Position numbers and translations under genes: made by a program. Shown here in pieces: positions 24,544 through 38,000 of a stretch of DNA of 64,000 nt. Numbering within the stretch: position 1 is the first letter of the stretch; each line of letters opens with the position of its first letter. The notes under the pieces are model-generated. The model was not told the origin of the DNA. It was given only the letters and a program-made list of their open reading frames with translations, and made no database searches. The stretch is from Oenanthe sinensis (Eukaryota; Streptophyta; Magnoliopsida; Apiales; Apiaceae). The stretch spans positions 8,892,001 through 8,956,000 of the forward strand of contig JAPMAC010000231.1 in the NCBI GenBank assembly GCA_028671895.1. Reading direction: 5' to 3'.

Positions 24544-27500
24544 CTAGAGCCAATTACCCAAGTATCCAATACTCATGGAACTAGTGTGACTTTCGTGCTT
24601 CTGCTGCGACAAAGCCTTAGTCAGTGTGTCTGCAATATTATTATTAGTATACACTTTACATATATGTATATCACCTTGATCATTAATCTCATTAATTAGG
24701 TGATATCTCCTAAGTACATGCCCAAACAGCCTTCTTGGCTGCTTCACAAGCATCAATATACTCAGGTTCTATTGTAAAATCAACAATTGTCTTTGCTGTG
24801 AACCATTCCAGCATACAACATCTCAATAAAACACAAAGCCAGACAGAAACATTAAATTATCGTTATCTGTCTAGAAACCAGTATCACTGAAACCTCTTAC
24901 AACTAGCTTCACATCTCCTCCATATAACAAGAATGAATCTTTAGTCCTCTTTAAGTACTTAAGAATATTCTTGACTGTCGTCCAGTGACCTTCACCTGGA
25001 TTAGATCGGTATCTACTCATCATGGTTAAAGCATACGAGACATCAGGACAAGTACATATCATTGCATACATTATAAAACCAATTGCTGACGCATATGAAA
25101 TTTTACTCATGCAGTCCCTATCATCCAATGATTTAGGACAAATTTTATTTTGAGATCACTATCCCATGAGACATTGGGACATATCCATTTTAGTCTCTTT
25201 GCATTTGAAATCGATGCAAAACTTTGTCAATGTATGTACTCTAAATTAGGCCGATCAATCACCTTGATCTATCTCTATAGATCTCGATCCCTAATATATA
25301 TGTCACATCGCCTAAGTCTTTCATTGAGAAATTATTTCTCAACCAAGTCTTCACAGTCTGTAGAAAAGGAATGTCATTCCCTATTAGTAATATATCATCA
25401 ACATATAATACTAGGAATGCCACATGGCTCCCACTAAACTTCTTGTAAACACAAGTTTCATCTTCATTCTGAATAAAGTCAAACTCTTTTTGACTGTTTC
25501 ATGAAAACAAATGTTCCATCTCCTCGAGGCCTGCTTTAATCCATAAATGGATCGACGCAACTTACATACATTTCCAGCATCCTTTAGATCAACAAAACCC
25601 TTAGGGTGTGTCATGTACACATCCATATCTTCTTCAAGGCTCTCATTTAAGAAAGCGGTTTTGACATCCATTTGCCAGATTTCATAGTCATAGTAAGCAG
25701 CTATAGCAAGCAAAATCCTGATGGACATGACCATAACAACTGGTGAAAAGGTCTCATCATAGTCAATACCATGAATTTTCTTGAAACCTTTTGCCACCAA
25801 TCGTGCCTTATAGGTCTGTACATTAGCATCCATGTCGGTCTTCTTCTTGAAAACCCACTTGCACCCTATAGGTTTTACCCCTTCAGGTGGATCAACCAAA
25901 GTCAATACTTGATTAGTATACATGGATTCCATCTCAGATTTAATAGCATCCAGCCATCTCTTAGAATCTGGAGTGTTCATAGCGTTTTGGTAGGTGAGAG
26001 GCTCATCTTCATCCATAAGCATCACATCACCATCTTGAGTCAAGAGAAATCCATATTATCTCTCGAGCTCATGGCGAATCCTACTAGACCTACGAATACC
26101 TGTGTTTCTTGAGCAGTATTATTTTTCTTGTATATTCTGCTCAGGTTCCTCCATTGGTTCAACATTATCATGTGGGTCTCAAACTTCATTGAGATCTATT
26201 ATCCTCCCACTGTCTCTCAGCAGTTCGAGCAACAAACACTTTATTCTCGGAAGGATTATAGAAAGAATAACCCCTTGTTTCAGTTGGGTATTCCACAAAA
26301 TTACATTTATCTGATTTTGGTCCTAGCTTGTCATAGATTAGACGTTTCACAAACGCTTCACATCCCCAAATTTTCATAAATGACATGCTGTGACGTTTCT
26401 CAGTCCATATCTCATAAGGATTCTTTTGAACCATTTTAGTAGGAACAATGTTAAGTGTATGTGGAGCCGTTTCCAGAGTGCAACCCCAGAAACTAATTGG
26501 AAGATTCATTGACTCAACATTGATCGCACCATGTCCAACAAGGTGTGATCTCTCCTATCAAAAAAACTTTTCTTTGATATTTTCTACTTCATCTTTATAG
26601 TCTTTGAACTTTTCAAATGATTCGGATTAGTTCTTCAAAAGATACATATATCCGTATCTACTAAAATAATTAGTAAATTTTATGAAGTTAATAAAATCTA
26701 CCTTTTGTCATCGTACACATATGACCACATACATCACTATGTATAAGTCATACCCATTCAATGATCCCTTCACCATGTCCGGTAAAAGGAGCTTTAGTCA
26801 TTTTACCAAATAAACCAAGATTCGTATCCTTTGGTATGATTCATAATCAAACTTATCCATGAATGCATCCTTATGTATTCTGAAAATGCGTTTCTCATTA
26901 ATATGGCCTCAGTGACAGTGCCAAAGGTAATATTTGATTTGAGTCACTTTAGAACATATAAATTGTTAATTAGATGTGCAACATTATAAGGCTCATCATC
27001 AAAATAGAATAAACAACTATTGTTATAAAATGAAAAAGCCTTTCTTGTCCAAACAAGAAACTGAAATAATGTCTCTGCCAATTGCAAGCACGCTATAACA
27101 ATTATTTAGTTCTAAATTTTCCTTATAGGCCAAAAATTAAGTAACGAGTTCCTCGAACCAGATCAACTATCTTTACTCCAATTCCATCCCGATACCTTAA
27201 GCTTGACCCTTATTGATCATCATCTTCCGATCTTCCAATTAAGCATGACAGTTTAATTTCCAGTCTCCCAACTTTCCACAGAAGTGACAATCATCTTCTT
27301 TATCAACACCTCATTCAGACTTTAGAGTCTGCTTTAGGGATTGGACTTTGGTTTGACAACGGAACTAGATCAAATCTTCTCCTTGCCTTTCCATTTTCCT
27401 TTCCCTTTTGCATTCCCTATGTTTACCATCAATATAGTAGTAGTTCATGCATTTATCATATTACTTTCAGCAGTTCTCAACATGCTTAGCAACTCAATGA

Positions 27501-28006
27501 GTGTTTTACCAATCTTATTCACTTTATTGTTCATAACAAAATAAGAATAATATTTGTCCAAAGATTGTAAGATCAAATCTAACTATCTCCAGACCAATCT
27601 GGAAACCCAAAATATCAATGGTATTCATTATACCCTATAATCTTTAGAACATGTGGTGTAACAGGGTCTCACTCTCCCTACTTGTAAGTGTATAGTGCCC
27701 TTTCAAATATATCTTGTGCTCAATCGTTTCATAAGCATCTATATGCTTGTATTGCTTCTTAAGCTCAGCACATATATTTGCGAGCATGAGACATTAAACA
27801 TCAGTCGCAACATCAATTTGCTTCCAATAAACACTATGATTTGCACATGTTACATTCTCAACTTTAAGAGCAGGGGAAGAGATTTGACTAATATCGTGGT
27901 GCCCGAGGACGATCCTCAAGCTCCTATGTCAGTCAAGGAAATATATTCTCGTCAACTTGTCCTTCTCAAGAACTGATCGCATAGAGAAGTTGTTTGTGTT
28001 TATCAT
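24544..28006 (-). pseudogene. Element E gag-pol, heavily decayed
   Basis: A gag start remnant at 28004-28006 (MINTNNFSMRS against MANNTNTLSVRS in C) is followed by about 1.4 kb in which no frame stays open beyond 93 codons. The zinc knuckle and protease (27240-27200) are barely recognisable, and integrase (26500-27000) has indels. The reverse transcriptase is the best-kept part: 25411-26043 is open for 210 codons with KWVFKKKTDMDA and DVKTAFLNESLEED, and a VLYVDDILL motif at 25394-25405 in another frame. The conserved tail reaches TAG at 24544. A stretch of RNase H corresponding to the SKQETVADSTMEAEYIA region is shortened around 24780-24850. Not functional. Confidence 0.88.
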
Positions 28007-30183
28007 TTGATATCTACAATATTAAAGTGCATAAAATAAACTAGATTGCAAATTTAATATTAATTATGTTTAAGTGATTATGGTATATCATCATATACCT
28101 CCCACTATTTTTATCAAACTAATAGACCTTACTATTAATTTGGAAAGTATATCCCATAATTCTTTCTAGTGAGCCAAGATCCATATTTCGTCATGTCCTA
28201 AGTCAACCACTAGAAGTCCTTAGAAAATGATTATTTAGGTAGACAATAGTTGCCAATTATATCATATATAATTCTTGGATAGTTTGGTGAACAACGATTG
28301 ATCTTATCTATCTAATAGACTTTTAACCAAACTCTATGCTTCTAAGTTCATAATAGTTGAATATAACCGTTTATTTTCACTTATTATGACGACTCAGTTA
28401 AGTTAGACCCAATGATACAACGGCCGGATATAACCGTTTATATTCGTCGCATCTCACCACGATAGATAGGAGTCCCCTGCCACTGACAGTCCTTCCCCTT
28501 ATCGATCTAGGATTCGATGAGTGTTCATTCATTGGAAAGCATCCGAGTAAAACTTAATATTTTTTTAAGGGGTTTTAGAAAATTTATAAAGATCATGATC
28601 ACATCATAAAGAGATCCTCAATTTTTCCTTGAACCAAATATTTCAAATCGACATCTTAAATTGTTCATTTCCCAGGTAGATGGAGGATACCAATGCTCAC
28701 ACTTAAAACCCATCAGCCTTACGAATACGCATATCCGCTTTTGTCAGAAAATCCCAATTATAGATATCAAAAATCCATATTTAATTCCGTGTTTTAAAAA
28801 TCCATATTTCATAAACACAAGAATCTCATGATCGTTTATTAATTTTAAAATCTTGAATCGTTACAGATTTTATCTTGTTTAAGCAAACATGGCATGGGTG
28901 TCGTATCTAATACATACATGATTAATCAATATTAAGCATGCATCTCAATTATATCTACGCATACATACCAATACATGCAATCATATACATATATGTAATG
29001 TGCGTAAATTAAACGTGTTTGGTTATGGCCCCATCCTATATGATATTTCCAAGCTAATGGAAATATCAAGGTCAGTCTATGGTGGTTTTAAAAATACTAT
29101 CTATTACATGTCTTCTTTCTTCATTGCTCCATCATCCCCTTTTGGATTGCCTCCTTGCTTGCAAGTCTTCATTGATAATTACATTGAATAATAAAAATAA
29201 AACTATTCTAATGAAATTACAAGAAGAACTCGAGTTACATTCGAGATAATTAAATTACAATGAATAAACGACATGCAAGTCGTATTTAGAAACCAAAACC
29301 ATAAATCAAAACCATTATCCTATGGGTCTTTAGGCCATAACCATCCACCATGCTATCATATAACACATATAATATATCTCATATTATATAATCATATCAT
29401 ATAATCATATATAACAAATTTCGAAATTTCAGAAAATTAAAAACAGATTTCTGAAGACAATAAATCGCTATTTCGAGGCCCTTAACGACGTCAAACGCCT
29501 TACAGACCCGTCGGTGATAGTTTAACTATCAGTTTTGTTCATTGGCCCGATTCCAGTCAGAAAACACATATCGTTTACGAAAATCGGATACAGCAATCAG
29601 ATTTCTCCAAATCTGACGGTGTTTCAGAAATCGTATCATATACAATTCTCATAACAAAAATAAGCATATATCATATATACATATACAGAGATACATACAA
29701 TCATCATATGATTATACATTACATGAATATCATATATTCATAATATATACATACATATACTCAAAATTTTAAAAAATCAAATAATTTTCAGAAAATCATA
29801 AATCACCGTTTTGGAGGCTGTAACGACATCTAATGGCTTACAGATGCAGAGCTGACTAAGTCCGTATTGCTCAGTGACCCGATTCCAGTCAGAAAACACA
29901 TATCGTTTGCGAAAATCGGACAACGGACACAGATTTAAGAAAATCAACGGCAGCCGTTTCAGAATTCGTATCGAATACGATTCCCATAATAAGAACAAAC
30001 ATGTATCATATACATACATCAACACACATAATCATCATATGATTATACATCATATGAATATCATATATTCATAATATATATAAACATATACATATTATAT
30101 CAATATAAAATCATGACAGATCGTATACATGCTTATATATCAAAAACTGTTAAGCACATAACCGAATTAAAACGTTTCGCAAG
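28007..30183 (-). other. Element E untranslated leader
   Basis: About 2.2 kb without a credible ORF, longer than the leaders of C and D (1.8 kb). The extra length is a tandem duplication at about 29420-30083. The block GGAGTCCCCTGCCACTGACA (around 28468) is shared with C and D. Confidence 0.75.
29420..30083. repeat. Diverged tandem duplication in the E leader
   Basis: Two copies offset by 332 bp. Each contains CGATTCCAGTCAGAAAACAC (starting 29549 and 29881), then ATATCGTTT(A/G)CGAAAATCGGA, and later ATCATATGATTATACAT(T/C)A with ATGAATATCATATATTC. D has a single copy of the same block (around 14084-14400). The two E copies differ at many sites. Confidence 0.8.
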
Positions 30184-30198
30184 TAGCTCTGATGCCAT
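30184..30198 (-). other. Element E primer binding site
   Basis: The minus strand reads ATGGCATCAGAGCTA directly inside the 5' LTR, the same one-base variant of the initiator tRNA-Met complement as in D. Confidence 0.85.
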
Positions 30199-31742
30199 TG
30201 AAGGGTTTGGTGACACAAACGCAGTGGAATAAACGCGAAAAATAAATCAAAATAGCGAAACCCTCCGCAGGATCCATGCGAAAACAAAAGATTTAATTCG
30301 GAGATAAAGAATAAATACCTTTAGAAGCTTTAACAGTTCATTAATGGAAGATTAATGGAGGTCCAAAGCTTGTTTAATCACCACGTATCCCGCTCTCGCG
30401 ATCTACGCTCTACGGTATCCACACGAACACTTTTCATGAAGGATTGATGTGTACTAGCACCCGAAAACTTCTTCTCTCTCTATCTTCCTCCTCTCTCAGA
30501 GCGGCTATGATTTTTGTAAAATCTCCTTTTTTATTAAATCAGTCCATAAAGAGATTATATAGAGAGATGAATAAGTTTTCTAATTATAATCCAATTATAA
30601 TCAATACTAATCCAAAATTCTAAATTATTTAATTAAGTCTCACTTAATTAATTAATTATTAATTTTGGAATTAGTTTAAGTAATTTATTTATTTTATTTA
30701 TATAATTAATTAAGTCATACTTAATTAATATCATAAATAAAATAAATTACTTATTTAATTTAAATTCATAATTTAAATTATTTCTCCTTCAAGCGTTCTT
30801 TGTGTGTGACCCTGTAGGTTATTATTACGTTGGCAACAATTTTAATATCTAATTAAAATTGTAAACAATGAGCGGCATCTAGTAATACATCATTGCTACC
30901 CAAGTAATAATAATAAATCGGTGATTCGATTAAGCCTTTCGTGAATAATGTTCCATGTAATATAATCCCTTTAATCTTGATATTATAGATTAAACTCAAG
31001 GCATGTCTCGTGTCATCCTCTTCAAAATTTAATCTTTATTTTCTTGATCGATGAGTAGACTATTAAAATCAAATCAACATTTGAGCACGGCCGTGCATTT
31101 CATAGTCTGACTCAAACAAGAGGCCAATAATATCACTCCTAAAATTAGGAGGATTAAATCCCATCTAGATCATTCATATTTCTCATACGATTCATAATAT
31201 ACCCAATGTCCACTTTTATCAACACCCGGTCAAAGGTAACTTTTAATGTAATCAAAGTATATTAATTCTCGTATAGAAATATAATGATTTCAGGTCTAAG
31301 GATCATTACACCATTATCACAATGAGAATTACTTATGACACTTACTTAACATGTAGAATCTCACGGCGGGTCATTCCAGTGCCATGCATTGATACATGCA
31401 CTTATGTTCTTGACTTTAGTATCCCCATACCTATGACCAATGAGATGTGGTCATCTGTCAAGAAACATACTAGTCTTTATGCATTATTATTGTCCTTAAA
31501 TAATAATACTCGACTAGGGAATTTTAGGAATAAGATACTATTCATATAATCTCATTTTTAAGTCACATACTTAAAGATATATAATACGTATCAAAATTCC
31601 AAGGACATTTACTATGCTTTCAATTTATTACGCAGTAAACAAAACATAATAAATAAATAATAATCAATAAAACATAATCCTTAATAATAAATATTTTCCT
31701 TAAAATATAAAAAGTATTGTCTCTAGAGCACAATTACTAACA
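30199..31742 (-). repeat. Element E 5' LTR
   Basis: 1544 bp, partner of 22986-24529. Visible differences include CGTGAC/GGTGAC and GCAGCGG/GCAGTGG near the start, and GGCTAGGGTTT/GGCTATGATTT. Confidence 0.92.
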
Positions 31743-33357
31743 TCTGCAATATTATCATTTGTGTGCACTTTACATATGTGTATGTCACCCCTTTCATTAA
31801 TCTCTCGAATAAGGTGAAATCTTCTGAGTATATGTTTGGATCGGGAGTGAGATCTAGGTTCTTTAGCCTGTGCAATGGCTCCATTATTATCGTAGTATAG
31901 ATCATTGGGATATGCGATCAATGGAACCACTCCCAAATCAGTAATGAATTTTCGAATCCAAATAGCTTCCTTAGCTGCTTCACAAGCTGCAATGTACTCA
32001 GCCTCCATTGTAGAATCAGCTACTGTTTCTTGCTTTGAACTCTTCCAACTTACAGCACCTCCGTTTAGACAAAACACAAAACCAGACTGTGATACAGTAT
32101 CATCCTTGTCTGTTTGGAAACTTGCATCGGTGTAACCTTTTACAATCAGTTTCTCCTCTCCTCCATACACCAAGAATGAATCTTTAGTCTTTTTCGAGTA
32201 CTTTAGAATATTCTTGACTGTCGTCCAGTGACCTTCACCTGGATTAGATTGGTATCTGCTCGTCATGCTTAAAGCATACGAAACATCTTGGCAAGTACAT
32301 ACCATTGCATACATGATAGATCCAATTGCTGAGGCATATGGAACCTTACTCATGTGGTCTTTCTCATCTAATGATTTCGGACACTGATCTTTAGAGATTG
32401 TTATCCCTTGAGACACGGGGACATATCCCCTTTTTGCATTTTGCATACCAAAACGATGTAAAACCTTATCGATGTATGTACTCTGACTTAGACCGATCAT
32501 CCTTCTAGATCTATCCCTATAGATCCTCATTCCTAGAATATAGGATGCATCTCCTAAGTCTTTCATAGAGAAGTTGCTCCCTAACCAAGTCTTAACAGCC
32601 TTAAGAGAAGGTATGTCATTCCCCATTAGTAGTATGTCATCAACATATAATACTATGAATGCCACATAGCTCCCACTAACCTTCTTGTAAACACAAGGTT
32701 CATCTTCGTTTTGAACAAAACCATACTCTTTGACTATTTCATCAAAACGGATATTCCATCTCCTAGAGGCTTGCTTCAATCCATAAATGGATCGACCTAA
32801 TTTACATACCTTGCTAACATTCCTTGGATCGACAAAACCTTCAGGTTGTGTCATGTACACATCCTCTTCAAGGCTTCCATTAAGGAAGGCTATTTTGACA
32901 TCAATTTGCCAGATTTCATAATCATGGAATACTGCAATGGCAAGCAAAATCCTTATGGACTTGACCATAGCCACTGGTGAGAAAGTTTCATCATAGTCAA
33001 TACCATGAATTTGTTTGAAACCTTTTGCAACCAGCCTTGCTTTATAGGTCTAAACATTTCCATCTATGTCAGTTTTCTTCTTGAAAACCCATTTGCACCC
33101 TATGGGTTTTACCCCTTCAGGTGGATCAACCAAAGTCCATACTTGGTTTTCGTACATGAAATCCATCTCGGATTTCATGGCTTCTAGCCATATCTTAGAG
33201 TCTGGACTGTTCATAGCATCTTGGTATGTGAGAGGTTCATCTTCATCTATGAGCATCAAATCACCACATTGAGTCAAGAGAAATCCATATCTCTCTGGCT
33301 CATGGCAAATTCTACCAGTTCTATGAATAACTTGTGTTTGTTGAGCATTATCATTAT
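31743..33357 (-). pseudogene. pol: Element C pol, middle part: reverse transcriptase and RNase H
   Basis: Between the B and E insertions. On the minus strand it carries the pre-RT segment (EPERYGFLLTQ, DEDEPLTYQDAMNSPDS), then KWVFKKKTDIDG, DYDETFSPVAMVKSIRILL, the catalytic LYVDDILLMGND (YVDD at 32636-32647), and RNase H with the VKGYTDASFQTDKDD region, STMEAEYIAACEAAKEAIW and HICKVHTNDNIAD. One nonsense change, TAG at 33050-33052 (CAG to TAG in NVQTYKARL), is the only in-frame break I see. Apart from that and the two insertions it looks recently active. The frame runs on into E by chance. Confidence 0.92.
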
Positions 33358-34786
33358 TGTTGGTCCCTGATATTGTAGAAGGGGGGGTTAAATACAATAT
33401 CTGAAAATTAACCGCGGAATAATCGGATTAAAAATATTATTTTAATTACTCGCGAAATATTAATTATAATGAAATACTGTTCAAGTGAAAGATATAATTT
33501 TAACTTGATTAGTATTACACAATTAATAAGAAGATTAGATTTTATAACTGATATATAATTGATAAAAGTTCTAGAACAAATTTGACATGAATTGTTCGTG
33601 TTTAACAATTATATTCCAAACTCAGCACAGAAATCTGTGAATATTACAAAGCAGATAAATTACTGAATTTGATCTGATTCTCTAACTCTTAAATAATGAA
33701 GCATTGATCTCATATATATAGAGAAAACTGCTGGCAAGACCTTCGAATAGAACTTATTTAAAAAAATCAACAAGACTTTTTAAATAGCCTAAAAAGACTT
33801 TATTAAATTGCTGGGCAAGACACTTTTCTCACGGTAAGACTTTTAAAACACTCGGTAAGACTTTTCAAAAAGGTCTGCAAGACCTTTTCTGGTCGGTAAG
33901 ACATTTTTTAAAGGTCTTAAATGATTTTTCTGCTCGGTAAGACTTTTGAAAAGGTCTTACCGAGACAGACCTTTTTAAAAGCATTCGGTAAGACTTTTTA
34001 GAAGTCTTACTGAGGATAACTCGGTAAGACTTTTAAATGTCTTACCGAGTTAATTCGGTAAGACTTTCAAATGTCTTACCGAAATAATTCGGTTTAAACT
34101 TATGAATAAATGCAGCAAGACTTTCTTAAAAAAAATAACAATTTAACTTCTTTTAACTTAATTAATTCCACCAATTATTAATAAAATAATTTATAACTTA
34201 AATTAATTCATGGTGAATTAATTTAAGTAGATAAATTAAATTATTAATTAATCTTTTGATGGTAGAATTAATTTAGTTTCTTTACTGCACTATCCTTGTT
34301 GTCTTGACTTGAGTCTTCCTGTCTTCTGTCTTTTGTAAAAATCACTTGAGCTAGGTAACGAATATTTATTAATTTAGTTGACACACAAATGTACTGTCTG
34401 GTTCATTTGTGCCATACTAAATAAATATTCTTCACCTAATTAATATTAATAGCTGTGATCTTCTGTCTTCTTCTTGCTTCTTGTCTTGTCTTCATTATTT
34501 CTTTTTCTGGAATCTTACTGTCTAAGGCACTTGGAATCTTCTGAAACTTCTGAACTGTTCTGAAATGCTACCTTTTTATTTTTCACCAATGCATGAACAA
34601 ATTAATGAACTTCTTCTGGTGTTAGGTAGCAACCTCAATAAAAATCCTTCAGACAAGCGGATTCTTTGTGTCTAGTTTACATTCTTCGTCTTGATTCCTG
34701 CTTAGTACTTATTATTTACTACTGAATCTTATCTGAGTTGAGTTAACATCTAAATATTACAAATAGACCTAGTCATATGCCTTTCA
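33358..34786 (-). repeat. Element B 3' LTR
   Basis: The + strand begins TGTTGGTCCCTGATATTG and ends CATATGCCTTTCA. In element sense U3 starts TGAAAGGCATATGACTAGG, the same as A. It contains the palindromic motif array at 33852-34083 and a TATA-like run at 33711-33720. Confidence 0.93.
33852..34083. repeat. Inverted-repeat motif array in the B 3' LTR (TCGGTAAGAC / GTCTTACCGA)
   Basis: Exact TCGGTAAGAC at 33852, 33893, 33934, 33985, 34021 and 34055, and exact GTCTTACCGA at 33954, 34039 and 34073. Two perfect 11-bp inverted repeats with 8-base loops lie side by side at 34020-34049 and 34054-34083. The 5' LTR copy (about 46077-46322) has the same layout with a few changes. Confidence 0.9.
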
Positions 34787-34800
34787 ATCTCCCCCTATTT
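34787..34800 (-). other. Element B polypurine tract
   Basis: The minus strand reads AAATAGGGGGAGAT, directly followed by the LTR start TGAAAGG. The same tract precedes the A 3' LTR. It primes plus-strand DNA synthesis. Confidence 0.88.
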
Positions 34801-35012
34801 GTTGTTAAACATTTAACAAACAAATTTCTAGAGGATAACTCAACTAACAACTAAGAAAGTAATTTGACATGTAAGAACTGTAAATAATAAAAAGTTCTGG
34901 TATTATATTTAACAATTTTCCAGATTCAATTTTTTAAAGATAAATACAAGATAGATGTTCCTCTAGCACTGAACAAATATTACAAAGTTTCTATCTTGAC
35001 CTATCTACTTCT

Positions 35013-38000
35013 TCAGTCTTCAGAAGTATCAACTTCATCTTCTTCCAGGGTTGTACTTTTATGCACACGTGTCCTTGGTACCTCTTCGGTTACTGTTTGC
35101 TCTGTTGTAGTGGTCTTTCCATACAACCTTCTTTGCTCAGCCTTTGCTAACTGCCACATCACTTCCTGCTCAACAGGATCTACTATCTCATCTTCCAAGC
35201 CATATGGCAGACTGGAGTCTATCTTCTTGATTTGCCTCACATAAGATGGAATAGATTTTGATAAGCAGTAATTTCTGATCTTTGTTGCAGCATCTAGCTT
35301 TTCTTGAGTTCTATACCCTTTGGATCTCAGCATTTTTTCAACTTCAACCATATATCTGACAGTATAGCCTTTTAGAGACTCCTCATCCAATTTGAAGATT
35401 TGATAGAACTTGTTGTAAAATCTTACTTCATGTGGATCTTGAATAATCTGTGGACTGACGACTCTCGCAAAGTCCCTGAGTCTGTCTCTTAGAAGCTCAT
35501 TCTCTTCTGAACTTCTTTTGACTTTGTTTAACAATGTCCAAATTACAGATAATGATCTTTGTCGGAAAAATTCCAAAGAGATTCTGAATGAGCCATTTCT
35601 GTTTGTATAGATCAGGATCTGCCAATCTTCAAGAATGTCATCAACAATTATTGTGACATAGTCTACTTCTTCAATTAAGGCTTTCATGAAATTGTCAATG
35701 CAGTCATTAGAATTTTTTAAGCGATTGATTAATGACTGAAACCTCTTGTCATCAAATGGACCTTTCTGTTGTCTGTCCATGATCTTCCTGGCAGTATCCC
35801 ATTTTTGTCCTATCTTCAGAAGCACATCTCTCTTCTTTTCTCTTACAGCAATTGCCCAAAGATTCTGCTTTTCCAGATTAGCTTTCTTCTCAGCTTTAGC
35901 TTTTTCCTCGACTAGAGCTTTCAACTTTTCAGTTTTGACATTACTCACTTTGATTTCTTCTTTTAACTTCCTCATTGCCTCTTCATAGGCAGGATCAGAC
36001 TCTTTTTCCTTAGGAAACAAAAAATCAGCATCAAAGTTAGTTTCTTCTTCAGCTCTGCAGTAGTCAGGATTGAACGAATCATCTACACCAGTATATGTAT
36101 CTTCAATAAACTGCTCTTCCGGATAGTAATGTTCTTCTTGAAGATCTTCTGGATATAGCTTGGCTTTGCCTTTATCTTGTGTAGCTTGTGTAGTCCCTTC
36201 ATCTTCAGCTACTTTCTTCTGGTCCTTCTCCCCCTTAGTTGAGGGATCCTCTTTTGATTTAGAAGTTTCGAAAGATTTGAAAAGTTTCTGTATGGTCTCG
36301 TAGACCTGTTTCATTCCCTCATTTAGATGTGTCATTCCATCATCCAGTTTGCTGAATCTTTTGGCGGAGATCTTTTCATTTTCAATAATTGTCAGAGTCA
36401 AGCTTTTCTCCACCTCATCAATTTTTTCATTTAAAGACCTAACTTCTTGCATATCCTCAGCAATTAGACTTTGTACATTCTGGATATCTTGTGTTTTTAG
36501 AAGTATGGATGACTTGACACTTGCAACATCGTTTCTCATCACTGTCAGCTGTTGTGTTACAGAGGCAGATGAAGACTTCTTTTCTGCTTGTGCTTTAACT
36601 TTTACTAATTCAGCTTTGACAATCTGCATTTCGGACTGGAGAGCTTCCATTTTTAAGAGAAGTTCACTGTGTGTGTGTGTGGTCATCTCACTTGCACTCC
36701 TGTTTAGCTCACTGTCACTCTGTGCATGTGTTTCACTCTGTGTTTGTCTCACATCACTAGTGTTTAGCTCCTTTCCAGATCCTGAAGCTGTACCTGCATA
36801 TATAATAATAGCTTTTGAAGAGTCGTAATGCTCTTCTGATGCCGGTGAAGGCGTGTCCTCTACAAGTTTAACTTGTAGTGGCTCCGCTACTGACGTAGCT
36901 ACTCCATGAATGGAGTCCCATCTCCCTCTAAAGAGTGGTTGCCTCTCGAATCCACCAGTGGATAAAAGAACTTCCTCGTAGGAAACTGGATGAGTGAGTT
37001 CCAGCGGGGTCACCACCTCAGACAATGTAATGTGTGGCTCGTAAGAGTCTGTGGTGCCCCTTAATGCCTGTAAAGGCAATGGATGCTGCACCGCATCTAA
37101 AATGTCTTGGTCCACTATAAATGTGGCATCTGACCAATTTGATTCAAAGACATTTTCTTCGTTTCCTGTGCCCTCCTCACTGTGTGTTTCTGAAAGTGGA
37201 GGTCCTGCTAGTGTGAGCGCTAGCAGAGTGCGTGACTCTTCACAGGATGCCGCGGCCGGACGACAAATTTCAATAAACTCACCCGTTTGATCGAGTGTGT
37301 TTAGAGACTGTTGAATTGCCATATCAAAGTCCATATCCCATTGAGAGGATAAGGATGGGTTTGCAGTTGCCTCAGGTTCATTTGTTTTCAATCTTTTTGA
37401 CAGTGGAGACAGAGCTGCGGGTTCACTCATTGTAGCACCTAGAATTCTTCCTCTAACTCTCCTAACAGGTAGTTTCCGTTTTTTGAAATGACTCATGGAA
37501 GTTGAAGAAGGAGAAACTGTTTGGTGTATTACTTCAGCTTGGGTTTGAACCTGTGTGTTTTCAGGTTCATAGCCGAAATCCTGAGTTGTAAAATTACAAT
37601 CATAGTCCGTCACAGATATATTTAAAGGTGCAGGTAATATATCTATAGGAAGGAATTTTGAAGCTAAAGTGTGAGATATTACCTGGTGTACCTCGGCTTC
37701 ATGTTCTGCACGTTGAGCAACTTCTAGTAAAAGCTGTGCAGTTTGTTCACTTTCTAGTGGTACTTGTGGTGGCTCTTGCTGAATCGGTTGAGCCAGTGTA
37801 GGAATGGCTATCTGATTGAAGATGCTTGCCATGAATTCTGTTGTTGCAGTGACTACCCCTGGAAATTTGTTTAGATTGCTCAGTCGAGTGAACAAATTCT
37901 TCTGAGTTGATGGGGAAGCTTCCACTAAATTGTTTGCAAAGATGGCTTTGACCTCCTCTGGTAGTATATTGTTCAGCAGCAGCATTAAAAACCTTGGATA

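Larger units (their letters stand above)
22986..31742 (-). mobile_element. Element E: Angela-type copia element with near-identical LTRs and a decayed interior
   Basis: 8757 bp with the target duplication TCTGC, both LTRs exactly 1544 bp. I count about ten differences between the LTRs by eye (about 0.7%), which makes it the youngest insertion here. In contrast gag and pol are riddled with stops, frameshifts and deletions. The leader carries a tandem duplication. The pattern fits a defective element copied by proteins supplied in trans. Confidence 0.92.

Noticed and set aside
36349..36828. 159-codon ORF on the + strand, and similar ORFs opposite the SIRE gag (43408-43920, 4353-4805)
   Set aside because: Shadows on the opposite strand of long real coding regions; they show no independent motifs.
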